A stretch of 64,000 bases of DNA, from assembly GCA_050953825.1 (NCBI GenBank), contig JBMNNF010000009.1:124001-188000 (forward strand), read 5' to 3'. The stretch comes from DUQW01 sp050953825. GTDB taxonomy: Bacteria > Bacillota_I > Bacilli_A > Acholeplasmatales > Acholeplasmataceae. A model generated the notes under the pieces. That model was not told where the DNA came from. It did not search any database and saw only the letters and a program-made list of their open reading frames with translations. The position numbers were made by a program, and so were the translations under genes. This document shows, in pieces, positions 24,836-32,956 of the stretch (positions are counted from its first letter, which is position 1; each line of letters starts with the position of its first letter).

Positions 24836-25434
24836 CAAAAGAACTATTTCTACAAGAACTTAGGAACAAATTAAAAGGATTACCTAAGAATGATATAGAA
24901 GATCGTCTTTCATTTTATAATGAAATGATTGAAGATTTAAAGGAAGAAGGTTTTAGTGAAGAAGAAGCGATTAATGAGATTGGTAGTACTGATGAAATTG
25001 CCTCCAAAATTATTGAAGAAACTTCATTTACCAAAATCATTAAAGAAAAGGTGAAACCAAAAAGAAGATTAAAACCTTGGGAAATTGTTTTATTAGTATT
25101 AGGTTTCCCACTATGGTTTCCATTACTAATTGTTGGACTTATTTTAATAATGGTGGCACTAATCTTAGTTTGGTCAGCAGTCATTGTAGTATATTCAATT
25201 GAAGCCTCCCTAATCGGAGCCGCAATATCTGGAACTGCCAATACCTTTGTCTTACTATTTGAGGGCAATGGTCTTGCTAGCTTAAGTTATTTGGGGATCA
25301 CATTATTATCCACAGGATTAGCTATATTTTTATTTTTTGGATGTAAAGCTGCAACCGAATATACATTTTTGTTAACTAAAAAAATAATATTATCAATTAA
25401 AAAAGCCCTAGTTGGTGGAGGTGAAGGAAAATGA
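24832..25434 (+). CDS. DUF1700 (HAAS domain) membrane protein
   Basis: The 200-residue protein has the cytoplasmic helical HAAS segment at its N-terminus: FLQELRNKLKGLPKNDIEDR, LSFYNEMIEDLKEEGFSEEE and AINEIGSTDEIASKIIEE (about 5-60). About four transmembrane helices follow, including LIVGLILIMVALILVWSAVI. DUF1700 proteins are almost always coupled to PadR regulators and DUF4097 proteins, as here, and the HAAS part is thought to interact with the regulator. Overlaps at both ends are four bases (ATGA), so translation is coupled through the operon. Confidence 0.92.
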   Translation: MTKELFLQELRNKLKGLPKNDIEDRLSFYNEMIEDLKEEGFSEEEAINEIGSTDEIASKIIEETSFTKIIKEKVKPKRRLKPWEIVLLVLGFPLWFPLLIVGLILIMVALILVWSAVIVVYSIEASLIGAAISGTANTFVLLFEGNGLASLSYLGITLLSTGLAIFLFFGCKAATEYTFLLTKKIILSIKKALVGGGEGK

Positions 25435-26336
25435 AAAAAACAATAAGAATTTTATTAATTGTCGCCACATTATTAGTCTTAAGTGGAGTCGCTCTAGTTG
25501 TTGGTGTTCTTGCGAAAAATGATTTTGATGTTAATACGTTAGACACTAATTTTTATGAAGATAAACAAAAAGAAATAGCAGAAGATTTTAATATGATATC
25601 AATTGATGTGGAAATTTCTGATATTGAATTTGTTAAATCAGATAACGAAACAACTAAAATATCTTATGTCGAAACTAAAAATATGACTTATGACATCAAA
25701 GTATTAGACAATACTTTAATGATTGAATCACATAATACTAGTAAATGGTATAATTTCTTTAATTTTAATTATAAAAGACAAGTAATAATAGTTAACCTAC
25801 CTAAAATTACGTATGATTCTTTTATTATTAAGACTAATACTGGTAATATTAATGTATCTGGAAATGTTAATGACATCAATATCAAATCAGATACTGGTAA
25901 TGTTAATTTAGAAGGAGTTAATGCTAATGACATTGACATTTTAACTGCTACCGGTAGGACAACTTTTAAAAATGTTAATGTGACAAATAAAATTATAATT
26001 AAAGCTGATACTGGCAGAATTGAATTATCAAAAGTAAACTCTAATAGTTTAAGAGTCAAAACTGATACTGGAAGAGTAAAATTAGAAGAGGTAGTTGTCG
26101 CCACCACTATTTACATCAATACTTCAACAGGTCCGGTCATTTTCAAAGGTAGTGATGCTAATGAATTATATATTTCGACTAGTACCGGTAGTGTTTCGGG
26201 ATCGATACTAACTAATAAAATTTTCCGTGCTACATCTGATACTGGCCGCGTTAATGTTCCAAAAACAACAACTGGTGGCATTTGTGAAATAGAAACCAAT
26301 ACCGGAAATATTAATATAACGATAGGAAATGATTAG
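25431..26336 (+). CDS. DUF4097 beta-helix protein, membrane-anchored
   Basis: The 301-residue protein has an N-terminal signal anchor (ILLIVATLLVLSGVALVVGV, about 7-26) and then a short-period repeat with T-x-T-G-x-I/V at its centre: IKTNTGNINVSGNVND, IKSDTGNVNLEG, ILTATGRTTFKN, IKADTGRIELSK, VKTDTGRVKLEE, ISTSTGSVSGS and TSDTGRVNVPK. About eight such 19-20-residue coils form a beta solenoid outside the cell. DUF4097 is the usual last partner of PadR/DUF1700 operons. The nearly regular repeats are clear at DNA level too. Function is unknown; envelope stress or adhesion roles are only suggestions. Confidence 0.92.
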   Translation: MKKTIRILLIVATLLVLSGVALVVGVLAKNDFDVNTLDTNFYEDKQKEIAEDFNMISIDVEISDIEFVKSDNETTKISYVETKNMTYDIKVLDNTLMIESHNTSKWYNFFNFNYKRQVIIVNLPKITYDSFIIKTNTGNINVSGNVNDINIKSDTGNVNLEGVNANDIDILTATGRTTFKNVNVTNKIIIKADTGRIELSKVNSNSLRVKTDTGRVKLEEVVVATTIYINTSTGPVIFKGSDANELYISTSTGSVSGSILTNKIFRATSDTGRVNVPKTTTGGICEIETNTGNINITIGND

Positions 26337-26378
26337 TTAAAAACTGTCTTTCAAGATAATTTTGATTTTCAAATAAAA

Positions 26379-26446
26379 ACTCGCTTTGTACTGAACCCCT
26401 AAATCCGGACTAACCGGAGGAAGGGACTCAGTACATTTAAGCGAGT
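26379..26446. terminator. Large multi-stem hairpin between convergent genes
   Basis: ACTCGCTT (26379-26386) pairs with AAGCGAGT (26439-26446); inside, TGTACTGA (26387-26394) pairs with TCAGTACA (26428-26435). A CCC/GGG pairing and a terminal TCCGG-ACTAA-CCGGA stem-loop (26404-26418) fill the centre. T-rich tails follow on both strands, so it can terminate both the padR operon and fabK-fabZ. At 68 bases, with conserved-looking GC-rich inner loops, it is far more elaborate than the other terminators here. Confidence 0.7.
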
Positions 26447-26452
26447 ATTTTA

Positions 26453-26884
26453 TTATTCTTTTTCGACAACAGCAAATTTAACGACACCTTCACAAGCCAG
26501 TTCATCGTCAACATAGGCCCTACCTTGAGCTGATCCAAAATTACCTCGTAATTTAATAATTTCGATTTCCATTTTCAATGTATCGCCAGGTACGACTTGT
26601 CGTCTAAACTTAATATTATCAGCGCCAACAAATAAAACTAATTTACCCTTGTAATTATCATCTGATAATAAAACGGTGGCTCCAACTTGAGACATCGCTT
26701 CAACAATTAAAACTCCAGGCATGACTGGTTGTCCTGGAAAGTGCCCTTTAAAGAATAATTCGTCTTCTCTAACTTTTTTGTATCCTAATCCGTGTTTTAA
26801 AGGTTCGATTATCTTTACCTCATCAACAAATAGAAATGGATCGCGGTGCGGAATAATTTTTTTAATAGCTTCTTGATTCAACAC
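26453..26884 (-). CDS. fabZ: 3-hydroxyacyl-ACP dehydratase FabZ
   Basis: The 143-residue hotdog-fold enzyme removes water from 3-hydroxyacyl-ACP in type II fatty acid synthesis. The active-site segments are IPHRDPFLFVDEVK and FFKGHFPGQPVMPGVLIVEA, with catalytic His in GHFPG and Glu in LIVEAMSQVG. The start is a GTG at 26884 with AAGGAGG seven bases upstream. It follows fabK by 18 bases and is surely in the same operon. Length and motifs are typical; no defect seen. Confidence 0.95.
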   Translation of the reverse strand: MLNQEAIKKIIPHRDPFLFVDEVKIIEPLKHGLGYKKVREDELFFKGHFPGQPVMPGVLIVEAMSQVGATVLLSDDNYKGKLVLFVGADNIKFRRQVVPGDTLKMEIEIIKLRGNFGSAQGRAYVDDELACEGVVKFAVVEKE

Positions 26885-26902
26885 TTTTTCGCCTCCTTTC
26901 TA

Positions 26903-27841
26903 TTATATTTTGAGAGTCTTTAAATAATCATTAACCGGATTTATTAAATCTTCAATAATTTGTTTTACCGGTTTAATTTCATCAATTAATCCGGCAATTT
27001 CTCCAGCCATAAATGAACCTTCATCTAAATTTCCATCAATAATAGCTTTTCTAAGTGAACCGGAAGTCAATTTTTCTAATTCTTCTGGAGATGCACCATC
27101 TCGAATCATATTATTATATGTGGTAGCCATTGGATTTTTTAGAACTCTAACATCAGCATGAGTACTACTAGTAACAACAGTAGAAGTATCTCGCGCTTTT
27201 AAGACTAAGTTTTTATAGTTTTCATGAATTGGACATTCTTCACTTGCTAGGAAGATGGTCCCCACTTGGACACCTTTAGCACCGAGTGCTAAAGCTGCAG
27301 CAACTCCTTGATAATTACCGATGCCTCCAGCAGCAATTACCGGTATTTTAACAGCTCTAGCAATTTGAGGGATTAATGGAAAAGTTGATAATGGCCCAAT
27401 ATGACCGCCAGCTTCTCTGCCTTCAGCTATCACTGCATCAGCACCAAATCTTTCCATTCTAACTGCTAAAGCGACACTAGAAACAACTGGAATGACGATA
27501 ATTCCCGCTTCTTTCCAATCCTTTATATATGGTTGTGGATTTCCGGCACCTGTAGTTACTATTTTTACACCTTCTTCAATAACAATTTCGGCAATTTCTT
27601 TCGAATAAGAACTAAATAAAAATAGATTAACTGCAAATGGTTTGTCAGTTAATTGTTTAATTTTTCTTATTTCTTCTCTAACCCAATCTGGTTCATTTAG
27701 ACCAGTAGCTAGAACACCTAGTCCTCCGGCATTAGATACTGCAGCAACTAATGGATGTAAGGAAATGTTAGCCATTGCTCCTTGAATAACAGGATATTTA
27801 ATGTTTAATAATTCAGTAATTGTCTTCATATTAATGATCAT
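26903..27841 (-). CDS. fabK: Enoyl-ACP reductase II (FabK) / nitronate monooxygenase-like flavoenzyme
   Basis: The 312-residue FMN TIM barrel begins LNIKYPVIQGAMANISLHPL, then VAAVSNAGGLGVLATGLNEP, and has VNLFLFSSY, TTGAGNPQPYIKDW, VVSSVALAVRMERFGADAVI and AEGREAGGHIG, close to FabK. The adjacent fabZ favours FabK, which reduces the trans-2 double bond in each elongation cycle, over a nitronate monooxygenase. The ATG at 27841 lacks a good ribosome site; an internal ATG at 27829 (MKTITELL) is an equally good start. A palindrome in the divergent promoter region may be its operator. Confidence 0.85.
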   Translation of the reverse strand: MIINMKTITELLNIKYPVIQGAMANISLHPLVAAVSNAGGLGVLATGLNEPDWVREEIRKIKQLTDKPFAVNLFLFSSYSKEIAEIVIEEGVKIVTTGAGNPQPYIKDWKEAGIIVIPVVSSVALAVRMERFGADAVIAEGREAGGHIGPLSTFPLIPQIARAVKIPVIAAGGIGNYQGVAAALALGAKGVQVGTIFLASEECPIHENYKNLVLKARDTSTVVTSSTHADVRVLKNPMATTYNNMIRDGASPEELEKLTSGSLRKAIIDGNLDEGSFMAGEIAGLIDEIKPVKQIIEDLINPVNDYLKTLKI

Positions 27842-27961
27842 TCCAATCTTTATTTAAATAGTATTTAAAATATTAATTCATATATTATAGAGTTTAACAT
27901 ATAAATTTTTATATAAAAGAATAAAGGCTCTATACTCCACTTTCTCACATATTTTTATATT

Positions 27962-27977
27962 ATTTGAATATTCAAAT
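27962..27977. promoter_or_regulatory. 16-bp perfect palindrome between fabK and a thioesterase gene
   Basis: ATTTGAATATTCAAAT is exactly self-complementary. It overlaps the -35 region of the plus-strand thioesterase promoter (-10 TGT-TATAAT, hexamer 27985-27990). Its form resembles MarR-family operators of fatty acid genes (FabT, TTTGA...TCAAA). Regulation of lipid genes on either side is inference. Confidence 0.5.
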
Positions 27978-27981
27978 TAAA

Positions 27982-27990
27982 TGTTATAAT
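27982..27990 (+). promoter_or_regulatory. Extended -10 promoter of the thioesterase gene
   Basis: TGT precedes TATAAT (27985-27990). The possible -35, TTTGAA, lies inside the palindrome. The start codon is 18 bases after the hexamer. Confidence 0.6.
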
Positions 27991-28008
27991 AAGTTATAGG
28001 TGATTGAT

Positions 28009-28419
28009 ATGGAAAAGTATATACACAAAGTTTTTTATTATGAGACTGATAAAATGGGAGTGGTTCACCACTCTAACTATATTAGATGGATGGAAGAAGC
28101 GAGAATTCATTTTTTAGAGCAAATTGGCTTTGGTTATGACAAATTAGAAAAAGAAGGGATCGTTTCTCCTGTAATTAGAGTTGAGTGTGATTATAAAGCC
28201 CCAACTACTTTTGGTGATAAAGTCTTAATTGAAGTTAGTGTATTTGAATTTAGAGGGGTTAAGTTAACAATTAGTTATATTATGACAAATGTTAAAACTG
28301 GTGATTTAGTCTTAACGGGAAAAACATATCACGTTTTTCTTGATAATCATAACCGACCAATGATTTTAAAAAAAGATTTTCCGTTGTTGGATAAAGCCTT
28401 AAAAGAATTAGTTAAGTAA
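28009..28419 (+). CDS. Acyl-CoA/acyl-ACP thioesterase, YbgC/4-hydroxybenzoyl-CoA thioesterase type
   Basis: The 136-residue hotdog-fold protein has the family motif YYETDKMGVVHHSNYIRWME (catalytic Asp/Glu region of the YbgC group) followed by EARIHFLEQIGFGYDKLE. The C-terminal half pairs strands such as GDKVLIEVSVFEFRGVKLTI. These enzymes hydrolyse thioesters of CoA or ACP. Placement across the operator from fabK-fabZ suggests release or quality control of acyl chains. I set the start at ATG 28009 with AGGTGA (27998-28003) five bases before it; an upstream GTG at 28000 overlaps the ribosome site. Confidence 0.88.
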   Translation: MEKYIHKVFYYETDKMGVVHHSNYIRWMEEARIHFLEQIGFGYDKLEKEGIVSPVIRVECDYKAPTTFGDKVLIEVSVFEFRGVKLTISYIMTNVKTGDLVLTGKTYHVFLDNHNRPMILKKDFPLLDKALKELVK

Positions 28420-28552
28420 GTTTCATTTCAAAAGGTGGCATAAAAAAGATTTTAAAACAATCATAAACCCATGAAAAAAGATACCTTTTAGATACTTTAC
28501 TAACTCACTTTGCAAAAAATGTTATAATAAACATAGGAAGTAGCGTGATATT

Positions 28553-29212
28553 TTGAAAATTATTAATTACATTATTAGAGTAACATCTGTTTTATCGATA
28601 GTCGGAGCTATTTTATTGTATGTCCTTCATGGTAAAAGTGAAGGTCAAATATTAGGTCGTACTTTTCCAGTAATTTTTTCTAGTATTATTATTTTTATTG
28701 TTACTTTTTTGCCGAATATGTTATTAAAGAAAAATATAGAAATACCTAAGCTTACATACGGCATTCTACTTGGAACCATCATTTTATCAATGGGTGGCGG
28801 TTATGTTTTAATGTTGTATCATCGTTTAAACTACTTTGATACATTTGTTCATTTCATTAATGGGATTATTTTGGTTTTAGGATTTTTTGTTGTTGTCTAT
28901 TATTTTGTAAAAGATCCTAAAGAACATATTTTTGCCATTATTCTTTTATCAGTTTTAGCAGCAATATCCCTTGGAACCATTTGGGAAATCTTTGAGTTTG
29001 TAGTTGATCTGATCGTGCCTGGTAGTAATATGCAACGATTTCAAGATCTTAAAACTGGTGAAAATCTTGTAGGACAAGCAGCATTAATGGATACTATGAT
29101 TGATATTGTTGTCGATACTTTAGGGGCCATTCTTGGTGGATTGATACTACGTATCGACTACTTAAGAAGACATATATTAATTGATTCAATTGTTTTAAGG
29201 AAAATCGAATAA
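28553..29212 (+). CDS. Six-helix membrane protein, DUF2238/YjdF-like
   Basis: The 219-residue protein starts at a TTG and has about six hydrophobic helices. Between them are the landmarks YFDTFVHFINGIILVLGFF, SLGTIWEIFEFVVDLIVPGS, then LVGQAALMDTMIDIVVDTLG and AILGGLILRI. The H-F-x-N/x-G, W-E-x-x-E and D-x-x-x-D-x-x-x-D-x-x-G pattern is that of the DUF2238 (YjdF) inner-membrane family, with polar residues buried in helices. Function unknown. It stands alone, with a terminator after it. Family assignment is by motif spacing only. Confidence 0.72.
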   Translation: MKIINYIIRVTSVLSIVGAILLYVLHGKSEGQILGRTFPVIFSSIIIFIVTFLPNMLLKKNIEIPKLTYGILLGTIILSMGGGYVLMLYHRLNYFDTFVHFINGIILVLGFFVVVYYFVKDPKEHIFAIILLSVLAAISLGTIWEIFEFVVDLIVPGSNMQRFQDLKTGENLVGQAALMDTMIDIVVDTLGAILGGLILRIDYLRRHILIDSIVLRKIE

Positions 29213-29227
29213 TATTTAACAACATTT

Positions 29228-29260
29228 AAAAAGGGTGTAGATTTTTTACACCCTTTTTCG
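29228..29260. terminator. Bidirectional terminator between the DUF2238-like gene and the CNNM gene
   Basis: A 12-pair stem, AAAAAGGGTGTA (29228-29239) with TACACCCTTTTT (29247-29258), with T runs on both strands between convergent genes. Confidence 0.85.
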
Positions 29261-29263
29261 ATA

Positions 29264-30676
29264 TTAAATACTTTCTTCAGATTCGATTTCAACTTTTAAA
29301 TCAATCGCTTTAATTCTTCGTTTTTGAACTTTCTCAATTAAGAATTTCAACTTATAAACCGTTTTAGTTCCTTTATCTCCAACATATTCCTCTTTAGTAT
29401 GAGTCAAATTAACGGTTTGACCGGTTTTAGGTAGATCCTCTAGTTCATGATATAGAAATCCGCCAAGAAGAGAATAAGTACTTTCTGGAGCATTTCCTAA
29501 CTCAAGTTCTTCAAATAATTCTACCAACGGAATTTCTGGACTAACTTTATAATGATTAGTTTCCACTTCAGTCAATAATTCAGCATCAACTTCATCATAC
29601 TCATCATAAATTTCTCCAACTAATTCCTCAAGAGCATCCTCCATAGTAACGATACCACTAGTTCCGCCGTATTCATCAACGACAATGGCAAAATGTTTTT
29701 TAATTTGTTGCATATTGGTAATCAAATCATCAACTTTAGTGGATTTATTAACATAGTAAGGTTCACTAATTAAGGTTTTAATATCAATACTATCACAATC
29801 ATCTTTAGCTTTAACAACTGCAATTAAGAAATCTTTTTCTGATAACACTCCAATAATATTATCTTTATCATCTTCATATACTGGAATTCGCGAATATTGA
29901 TATTCATCAAAAGTATTAATAATTTCCTCACAGGTAGCATTGACATTAATTGCAATAATATCAATTCTTGGCGTCATAATATCATAAGCTGTTACTTTAT
30001 CTAGTAAAAGAGCGCTTTGAATTAAATCAGCATGTTCTTCATCAATTACTCCTTCATCTTCCATAACATCCACTAATTTTTCTAATTCCTCGCCTGTAAC
30101 TGTAGCTTCTGTAGGTTTTTCTTTACTTCTAATTGAAAATAATTTTTTGATACCAATAAACAAATATGTAAGAGGGGTAAATATTTTGGTAAGAACCCAC
30201 ATTAATGGAGCCACCTTAACAAATAACCTCTCTCCATTTTCTTTGGCAAATGTTTTTGGCAAAATTTCACCAAAAGTAAGGATTAAAAACGTCATTACTG
30301 CAGTCGAAACAATCCCTGCAAGAGAAGCATTTTCTACAACTCTAGCAAAGATATATCCAGCGATGGTAGAAGCACCAATATTTACAATATTATTACCAAT
30401 TAGTATGGCAGTGACTGTTTTATCAAAATTTTCCGCAAGGGAAATCGCTTTTCTTGCACCTTTAACTTTCTCATCAGCTAATGTATGTAATCTTAATAAA
30501 CTTGAGCTTGATATTGCTGTCTCTGTAGCTGAAAAGAACGCAGACATAATAACACAAAATACTATTACTACAAGCAATATAATATCACTTGTTAAAGTAT
30601 TTGAGCTTAAAAATTTATTCGTTAATATAATCATTAACATACTCGGGTCAACGTCGGTCAACGGAACCAATTTCAA
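29264..30676 (-). CDS. CNNM/HlyC-CorC family protein (DUF21, CBS pair, transporter-associated domain)
   Basis: The protein has an N-terminal DUF21 membrane domain with three to four helices and the segment SAFFSATETAISSSSLLRL, and LIGNNIVNIGASTIAGYIFA. A CBS pair follows (MTPRIDIIAINVN, SRIPVYEDDKDNIIGVLSEK, HFAIVVDEYGGTSGIVTMED), then the C-terminal CorC_HlyC domain ending in FLIEKVQKRRIKAIDLKVE. Relatives are Mg2+/Co2+ exporters gated by nucleotide binding at the CBS pair. I chose TTG at 30676 (470 residues) because AAAGGAG lies six bases before it; a GTG at 30682 is too close to the ribosome site. Confidence 0.9.
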   Translation of the reverse strand: MKLVPLTDVDPSMLMIILTNKFLSSNTLTSDIILLVVIVFCVIMSAFFSATETAISSSSLLRLHTLADEKVKGARKAISLAENFDKTVTAILIGNNIVNIGASTIAGYIFARVVENASLAGIVSTAVMTFLILTFGEILPKTFAKENGERLFVKVAPLMWVLTKIFTPLTYLFIGIKKLFSIRSKEKPTEATVTGEELEKLVDVMEDEGVIDEEHADLIQSALLLDKVTAYDIMTPRIDIIAINVNATCEEIINTFDEYQYSRIPVYEDDKDNIIGVLSEKDFLIAVVKAKDDCDSIDIKTLISEPYYVNKSTKVDDLITNMQQIKKHFAIVVDEYGGTSGIVTMEDALEELVGEIYDEYDEVDAELLTEVETNHYKVSPEIPLVELFEELELGNAPESTYSLLGGFLYHELEDLPKTGQTVNLTHTKEEYVGDKGTKTVYKLKFLIEKVQKRRIKAIDLKVEIESEESI

Positions 30677-30758
30677 ACACACTCCTTTTGTATCTATTGA
30701 TTGATGATGTTATTTTATCACATTTATGAACATTTTGTAAATGGATTTATATATTATA

Positions 30759-30766
30759 ACTAAATA
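30759..30766. repeat. Target-site duplication, left copy (second IS)
   Basis: ACTAAATA, repeated exactly at 31564-31571. Confidence 0.75.
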
Positions 30767-31563
30767 CGCACTTGACTACTTAAGCTCACTTGCTATTCTG
30801 CTTCCCTCGCCATAAGGCACCGAGGAAAGAATCTTTTTTTATTAAATCTAATAGATTTATATAAATATCTTTCTTTCTGAGATTAAATCTATACTCACAT
30901 TCTCTTATGTAAAGATGAAAGTATTTCTTATTAATACCTTTGAATTTGTATAATCTCGTCTTAACATATGACCAAAATGATTCAATGGTATTTGTGTGCG
31001 TTTCTCCTCTTACATATTCTTTTATTGAATGGTTAACCGTAAAGTGATAATACCCTTTTACCTTTAAATATTCATAAGATTTATGTTGGTCTGTGCATAT
31101 TATACACGATTTATCTACTTTACGTTTAATTATCTCAAAAACCGTCTTAGTTTTTACATTTGGAATAATCTTTGTATAGGCATTACCGCCTCTTTCTATT
31201 ATTCCCAACACTATCAGTTTTTTAGATAACTTGCCATTTTTCAAACGCACCCTTTTCGATCCATAATAACTTTCATCTATTTCTACTACTGTATTTTTAA
31301 AATAAAAATTCCTTTTGTAGTGAGTATAGATAAGCTTTCGAAATAGATTATAATACTTATTTATGGTGTTTTTATTTATTATTAGAAGTTTACTTGCTTG
31401 TGTAGCTGTAAGATCTTCTGAAAAACACCTAAGTATTTTATCTAATTCGGAATGCTTTAATCTGTGCCTTTGTACTTTCATAGTTGACCCCCTTGTAGAA
31501 GTCAAGTGCGAATTTTGGGTCTTGACCGCTTATTTATTAATTTCGCTTATTTAGTCAAGACCC
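30767..31563 (-). mobile_element. IS1595-family insertion sequence (IS1016-like), 797 bp
   Basis: The element is fixed by the exact 8-base duplication ACTAAATA on both sides. Its ends, read inward, share CTTGACTA and TAAGC with mismatches between and at the outermost bases (14 of 19 positions). One intact transposase gene is inside. Near the right end there is also a GGGTCTTGAC/GTCAAGACCC hairpin (31517-31563) and an internal copy of the left-end sequence CGCACTTGACT (31500-31510). It lies upstream of the CNNM gene's promoter region and is unrelated in sequence to the first IS beyond family level. Confidence 0.8.
30786..31481 (-). CDS. IS1595-family transposase, short IS1016-like type
   Basis: The 231-residue protein has an N-terminal HTH (LTATQASKLLIINKNTINKY) and an ISXO2-like catalytic domain: VVEIDESYYGSKRVR (first Asp/Glu), IICTDQHKSYEYL (second Asp), then VNHSIKEY, THTNTIESFWSYVKTRLYKF (N-x-x-E/S-x-x-K) and the REC-EYRFNLRK end. 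Unlike the first IS it has no zinc ribbon. I set the start at ATG 31481, preceded by GGGGG six bases upstream; an in-frame start 24 bases earlier has no such site. Intact and probably functional. Confidence 0.88.
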   Translation of the reverse strand: MKVQRHRLKHSELDKILRCFSEDLTATQASKLLIINKNTINKYYNLFRKLIYTHYKRNFYFKNTVVEIDESYYGSKRVRLKNGKLSKKLIVLGIIERGGNAYTKIIPNVKTKTVFEIIKRKVDKSCIICTDQHKSYEYLKVKGYYHFTVNHSIKEYVRGETHTNTIESFWSYVKTRLYKFKGINKKYFHLYIRECEYRFNLRKKDIYINLLDLIKKDSFLGALWRGKQNSK

Positions 31564-31571
31564 ACTAAATA
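31564..31571. repeat. Target-site duplication, right copy (second IS)
   Basis: ACTAAATA, identical to 30759-30766. The 298 bases from here to the next gene contain no gene; the last 60 hold a promoter and a candidate cre, and the rest is AT-rich with nothing recognised. Confidence 0.75.
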
Positions 31572-31809
31572 ATATATACATTCGTTTGAAAATAAATACC
31601 TTAGTAATCAATAAATTTTTCATAAAAAATATCTAATAATATTAATTGATAATCAAAGGTTAATTGTTACTGGTTCATTAGAATGATCAGTTATAAAATT
31701 AATTGAGGATTGAATTAGTTTTACTAGTTAGATCATTTATTTGATTTGATAATATTATTGTAAAATATATGCTTTATTTTTAATTGCCCTTTCTTATCAT
31801 ATCTAAATA

Positions 31810-31818
31810 TGATAAAAT
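31810..31818 (+). promoter_or_regulatory. Extended -10 promoter of the leucine dehydrogenase/oxidoreductase operon
   Basis: TGA precedes TAAAAT (31813-31818). No good -35 at 16-18 bases. The cre candidate starts six bases downstream. Confidence 0.5.
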
Positions 31819-31823
31819 AAAGA

Positions 31824-31837
31824 TGTAAGCGCTACCA
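31824..31837. promoter_or_regulatory. Candidate cre (CcpA operator) before the leucine dehydrogenase operon
   Basis: TGTAAGCGCTACCA fits the cre pattern TGWAANCGNTNWCA except at one position (C instead of W at position 12). It starts six bases after the -10, at the expected transcription start. Repression of amino-acid catabolism by a preferred sugar would make sense. Confidence 0.55.
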
Positions 31838-31869
31838 TATCGTTAAATAAATTTAAAAGGAGGCAATTT

Positions 31870-32952
31870 ATGGATAAAAAAGGTATGTTATTTGAAAGAA
31901 TGAAAGAATTTGAGTTTGAACAAGTCGTCTATTTCTATGATGACACAACTGATTTAAAGGGTATCATAGTGATTCATGATACTACATTAGGACCAGCTTT
32001 AGGTGGTGCTAGAATTTGGAATTATGAAAACGAGGAAGAAGCTTTGATTGATTGTATGAGGTTAGCTCGCGGAATGACTTATAAGTCGAGTGCTGCTGGA
32101 CTTAATTTAGGTGGAGGAAAGGCAGTTATTATCGGTGATGCTAGCAAAGTCAAATCTGAAGCTTTTTTTAGGGCTTTTGGACGTTATGTTCAAAGTTTAA
32201 ATGGGCGTTATATCACTGCCGAAGATGTTAATACAACGACTGAAGATATGGGATATATCGCTATGGAAACTGACTATGTCGTAGGTTTAGAAGGAAAATC
32301 AGGTAATCCTAGTCCCATTACCGCTTTAGGTACTTTTTATAGTCTTAAAGGTTGTTTAGAACATAAGTTTGATACTGATGATGTCAGTAAATTCTCTTAT
32401 GCAGTTCAAGGTGTTGGTGAAACCGGAAGTAATTTAGTTCGCTACTTAAGCGAAGAAGGGGCTACCGATATTCGAGTAAGTGATATTAACAAGTGGAATT
32501 TAGATAAAATTACATCTAAATTTCCACATGTAAAAGTAGTCGATCCTGATAAGATTTACTCAGAAAATGTTGATGTTTTTGTTCCTTGTGCTCTTGGTGG
32601 TGTTTTGAATGATAAAACTATTCCAAAATTAAAAGCGAAAATAGTTTGTGGAACATCTAATAATGTCTTGTTAGATGAGGATAGACACGCTGATATGTTA
32701 ATGAAGCGAAATATTTTATATGCTCCAGATTTTGTAATAAATGCTGGTGGTGTGATTAACGTTTATCATGAAATGCGTGGTTATAACCGTGACAATGTCA
32801 TTGCTGATATTAAATTAATTAAAAACAGATTGTTAGAAATATTCAAGATTGCTGAAGAACAAAAAATTAATAATCAAAAAGCTGCTAAAGTATTTGCCGA
32901 AAATAGAATTAAAGCCCTCAAAGAAATAAGAAGTAACTTTATTAAAAGGTGA
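31870..32952 (+). CDS. Leucine dehydrogenase-like (Glu/Leu/Phe/Val dehydrogenase) enzyme
   Basis: The 360-residue protein deaminates branched-chain (or related) amino acids to 2-oxo acids with NAD+. LGPALGGARIWNY, RLARGMTYKSSAAGLNLGGG and KAVIIGD include the catalytic Lys in the G-M-T-Y-K segment and the glycine-rich substrate loop. TAEDVNTTTEDM and SPITALGTFYSLKG are the usual Leu/Val dehydrogenase segments; AVQGVGETGSNLVRYL is the NAD-binding loop. AINAGG-equivalent VINAGGVINVYHEM follows. Leu, Val or Ile is most likely; Phe cannot be excluded. It heads an operon with all four subunits of a 2-oxoacid oxidoreductase (four-base gap), which would use its product. Confidence 0.9.
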   Translation: MDKKGMLFERMKEFEFEQVVYFYDDTTDLKGIIVIHDTTLGPALGGARIWNYENEEEALIDCMRLARGMTYKSSAAGLNLGGGKAVIIGDASKVKSEAFFRAFGRYVQSLNGRYITAEDVNTTTEDMGYIAMETDYVVGLEGKSGNPSPITALGTFYSLKGCLEHKFDTDDVSKFSYAVQGVGETGSNLVRYLSEEGATDIRVSDINKWNLDKITSKFPHVKVVDPDKIYSENVDVFVPCALGGVLNDKTIPKLKAKIVCGTSNNVLLDEDRHADMLMKRNILYAPDFVINAGGVINVYHEMRGYNRDNVIADIKLIKNRLLEIFKIAEEQKINNQKAAKVFAENRIKALKEIRSNFIKR

Positions 32953-32956
32953 TCTT

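Noticed and set aside
25769..26299. Antisense open frames opposite the DUF4097 gene
   Set aside because: They arise from the regular repeat of the real gene; no ribosome site and no recognisable protein.
25840..26320. CRISPR-like short repeats
   Set aside because: The 57-60-base periodicity is the coding repeat of the DUF4097 beta solenoid; the repeats are imperfect and have no spacers.
30767..31510. Second IS ending at the GTGCG of 31510, pairing with the left-end CGCAC
   Set aside because: The flanking eight bases do not match those on the left, whereas ending at 31563 gives an exact 8-base duplication.
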